A stretch of 6,522 bases of DNA from Geminicoccaceae bacterium. GTDB lineage: Bacteria > Pseudomonadota > Alphaproteobacteria > Geminicoccales > Geminicoccaceae. Below are positions 5,683 to 6,522 of this stretch, piece by piece. How positions within the stretch are numbered: the stretch's first letter is position 1; every line of letters begins with the position of its first letter. Where the stretch lies: contig JAPJRA010000217.1 in the NCBI GenBank assembly GCA_030824835.1, positions 1 to 6,522 of the forward strand, in the 5' to 3' direction. The notes under the pieces are model-generated. The model worked only from the letters and a program-made list of their open reading frames with translations. It was not told the origin of the DNA and searched no databases. A program made the translations under genes and the position numbers.

Positions 5683-6522
5683 TCGACCGGCCGCCGGAAC
5701 CCGTGGCCTGCTCGAGGTCGACCGGCTGCACATCATGCTCGGCGCTGGTCCAGCAGCGATCGAGCCGGTCGCCGGAGTCAGCCTCAGTGTCGCCGCCGGC
5801 AGGATCCAGGCGCTGGTGGGCCGCAGCGGCTCAGGCAAATCCACCTTGGCCCGTGCCCTGCTGGGCCTCCTGCCACGGTCCGGCCGGATCGTTGCGGGTG
5901 CGATCCGTCTCGATGGTCGTCGCATTGAAGGTCTCGACGAGGCAGCCTGGCGACGGCTGCGCGGCAGGGAGCTGGCGCTGATTCCGCAGGACCCGTTCGC
6001 AGCGCTCGACCCGTTGCAGAACGTTGGCCGTCAACTGCGCGAAACCCTCTCGGTCGTTGCCGGGCTGCCACGCCGTCGGGCCGACGACCGTGCCCTGGAG
6101 CTGCTGGCGGCAGCGAGGCTAGCGGATCCCGAAGCCCTGTGGCACCGCTATCCGCATCAGCTTTCCGGCGGGATGGCGCAGCGGGTCGCCGTGGCCCTGG
6201 CGCTAGCCACGTCGCCTCGCTGGCTGGTGGCGGATGAGCCGACGGCAGCCCTTGATCCAGACCACGCAGCCGGCGTGCTGGAGCTGCTGGCCACGCAGGT
6301 CCGCGCGCGTGGGCTGGGTGTCCTGCTCATCACGCACGACGTCGCGGCCGCGGCACGAGTGGCTCATGGCATCAGCATGATGGTCGGCGGCAGGATCGAG
6401 ACCGACGAACGCCACCAGGACCATGCGGGGCTGGTGCCCGCGACCCGACGCGGGACGCGCCTCATGCCCTGCCTGGATCGCCCGCGCGCCGAGCCCGTCC
6501 AACCGTTGCTGCGGCTTCAAGA
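5672..6522 (+). CDS. ABC importer ATPase, DppD type (continues beyond window)
   Basis: A frame opens at ATG 5672 (a second ATG follows at 5675), overlapping the permease stop by 11 nt, and is still open at the window end after 283 residues. It is a complete ABC nucleotide-binding domain. The motifs are Walker A G-R-S-G-S-G-K56-S-T (50-58), Q-loop I-P-Q106-D-P, signature L-S-G-G-M-A-Q (164-170), Walker B L-V-A-D188-E189-P-T-A-A-L-D and switch histidine T-H222-D. It energises the two upstream permeases. After the domain, residues 243-283 lack the usual H-P-Y-T-x-x-L-L segment of DppD and OppD. They run instead through a P/R-rich stretch to QPLLRLQ, which resembles the first strand of another ABC domain. 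It could therefore be a DppD-DppF fusion, but only the sequence beyond 6522 can settle that. Confidence 0.9.
   Translation, partial: MMPDRPAAGTRGLLEVDRLHIMLGAGPAAIEPVAGVSLSVAAGRIQALVGRSGSGKSTLARALLGLLPRSGRIVAGAIRLDGRRIEGLDEAAWRRLRGRELALIPQDPFAALDPLQNVGRQLRETLSVVAGLPRRRADDRALELLAAARLADPEALWHRYPHQLSGGMAQRVAVALALATSPRWLVADEPTAALDPDHAAGVLELLATQVRARGLGVLLITHDVAAAARVAHGISMMVGGRIETDERHQDHAGLVPATRRGTRLMPCLDRPRAEPVQPLLRLQ

Overview
The window is GC-rich, tightly packed bacterial DNA, most likely chromosome of an alphaproteobacterium. The main clue is the minus-strand gene order infA - maf - short RNase E/G - yacG, a layout I know from Alphaproteobacteria, together with an alphaproteobacterial form of Maf (GRRILPKA motif). 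The order or family cannot be fixed from this window.

Layout. Positions 1-182 hold the 3' end of an unidentified plus-strand gene. Positions 183-334 hold no convincing gene, only a short ORF whose peptide faintly resembles a DUF488 N-terminus. Two plus-strand genes follow, overlapping by 31 nt: a small ACT-domain-like protein (335-598) and an exported protein of unknown function with four cysteines (568-1203). The second converges on, and overlaps by 13 nt, the end of a four-gene minus-strand operon running from 3615 down to 1191. In transcription order that operon is infA (IF-1), maf (nucleotide pyrophosphatase), a divergent short RNase E/G and yacG (zinc-binding gyrase inhibitor). The last three are tightly coupled: ATGA overlap between maf and the RNase, 11-nt overlap between the RNase and yacG.

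A 178-bp gap (3616-3793) separates this operon from a divergent plus-strand transporter operon. Toward infA the gap carries a good Shine-Dalgarno, an 8-bp perfect hairpin and a plausible but weak promoter. The transporter genes are two DppB/DppC-type permeases (3794-4819 and 4816-5682) and an ATPase (5672 to the window end), each overlapping the next by 4-11 nt. They form the membrane and motor parts of a peptide/nickel-type (PepT family) ABC importer. No substrate-binding protein is visible, so the substrate is unknown. The ATPase reading frame is still open at the window end and looks as if it runs into a second ABC domain.

Working together: the minus operon groups translation initiation, nucleotide-pool or cell-division control, RNA processing and gyrase control, all housekeeping. 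The ABC operon is an independent uptake system. I see no mobile element, CRISPR array, tRNA, rRNA or defence system. The most noteworthy items are the degenerate RNase E/G, the possible DppD-DppF fusion and the two small unknown plus-strand genes; none amounts to a clearly new system.
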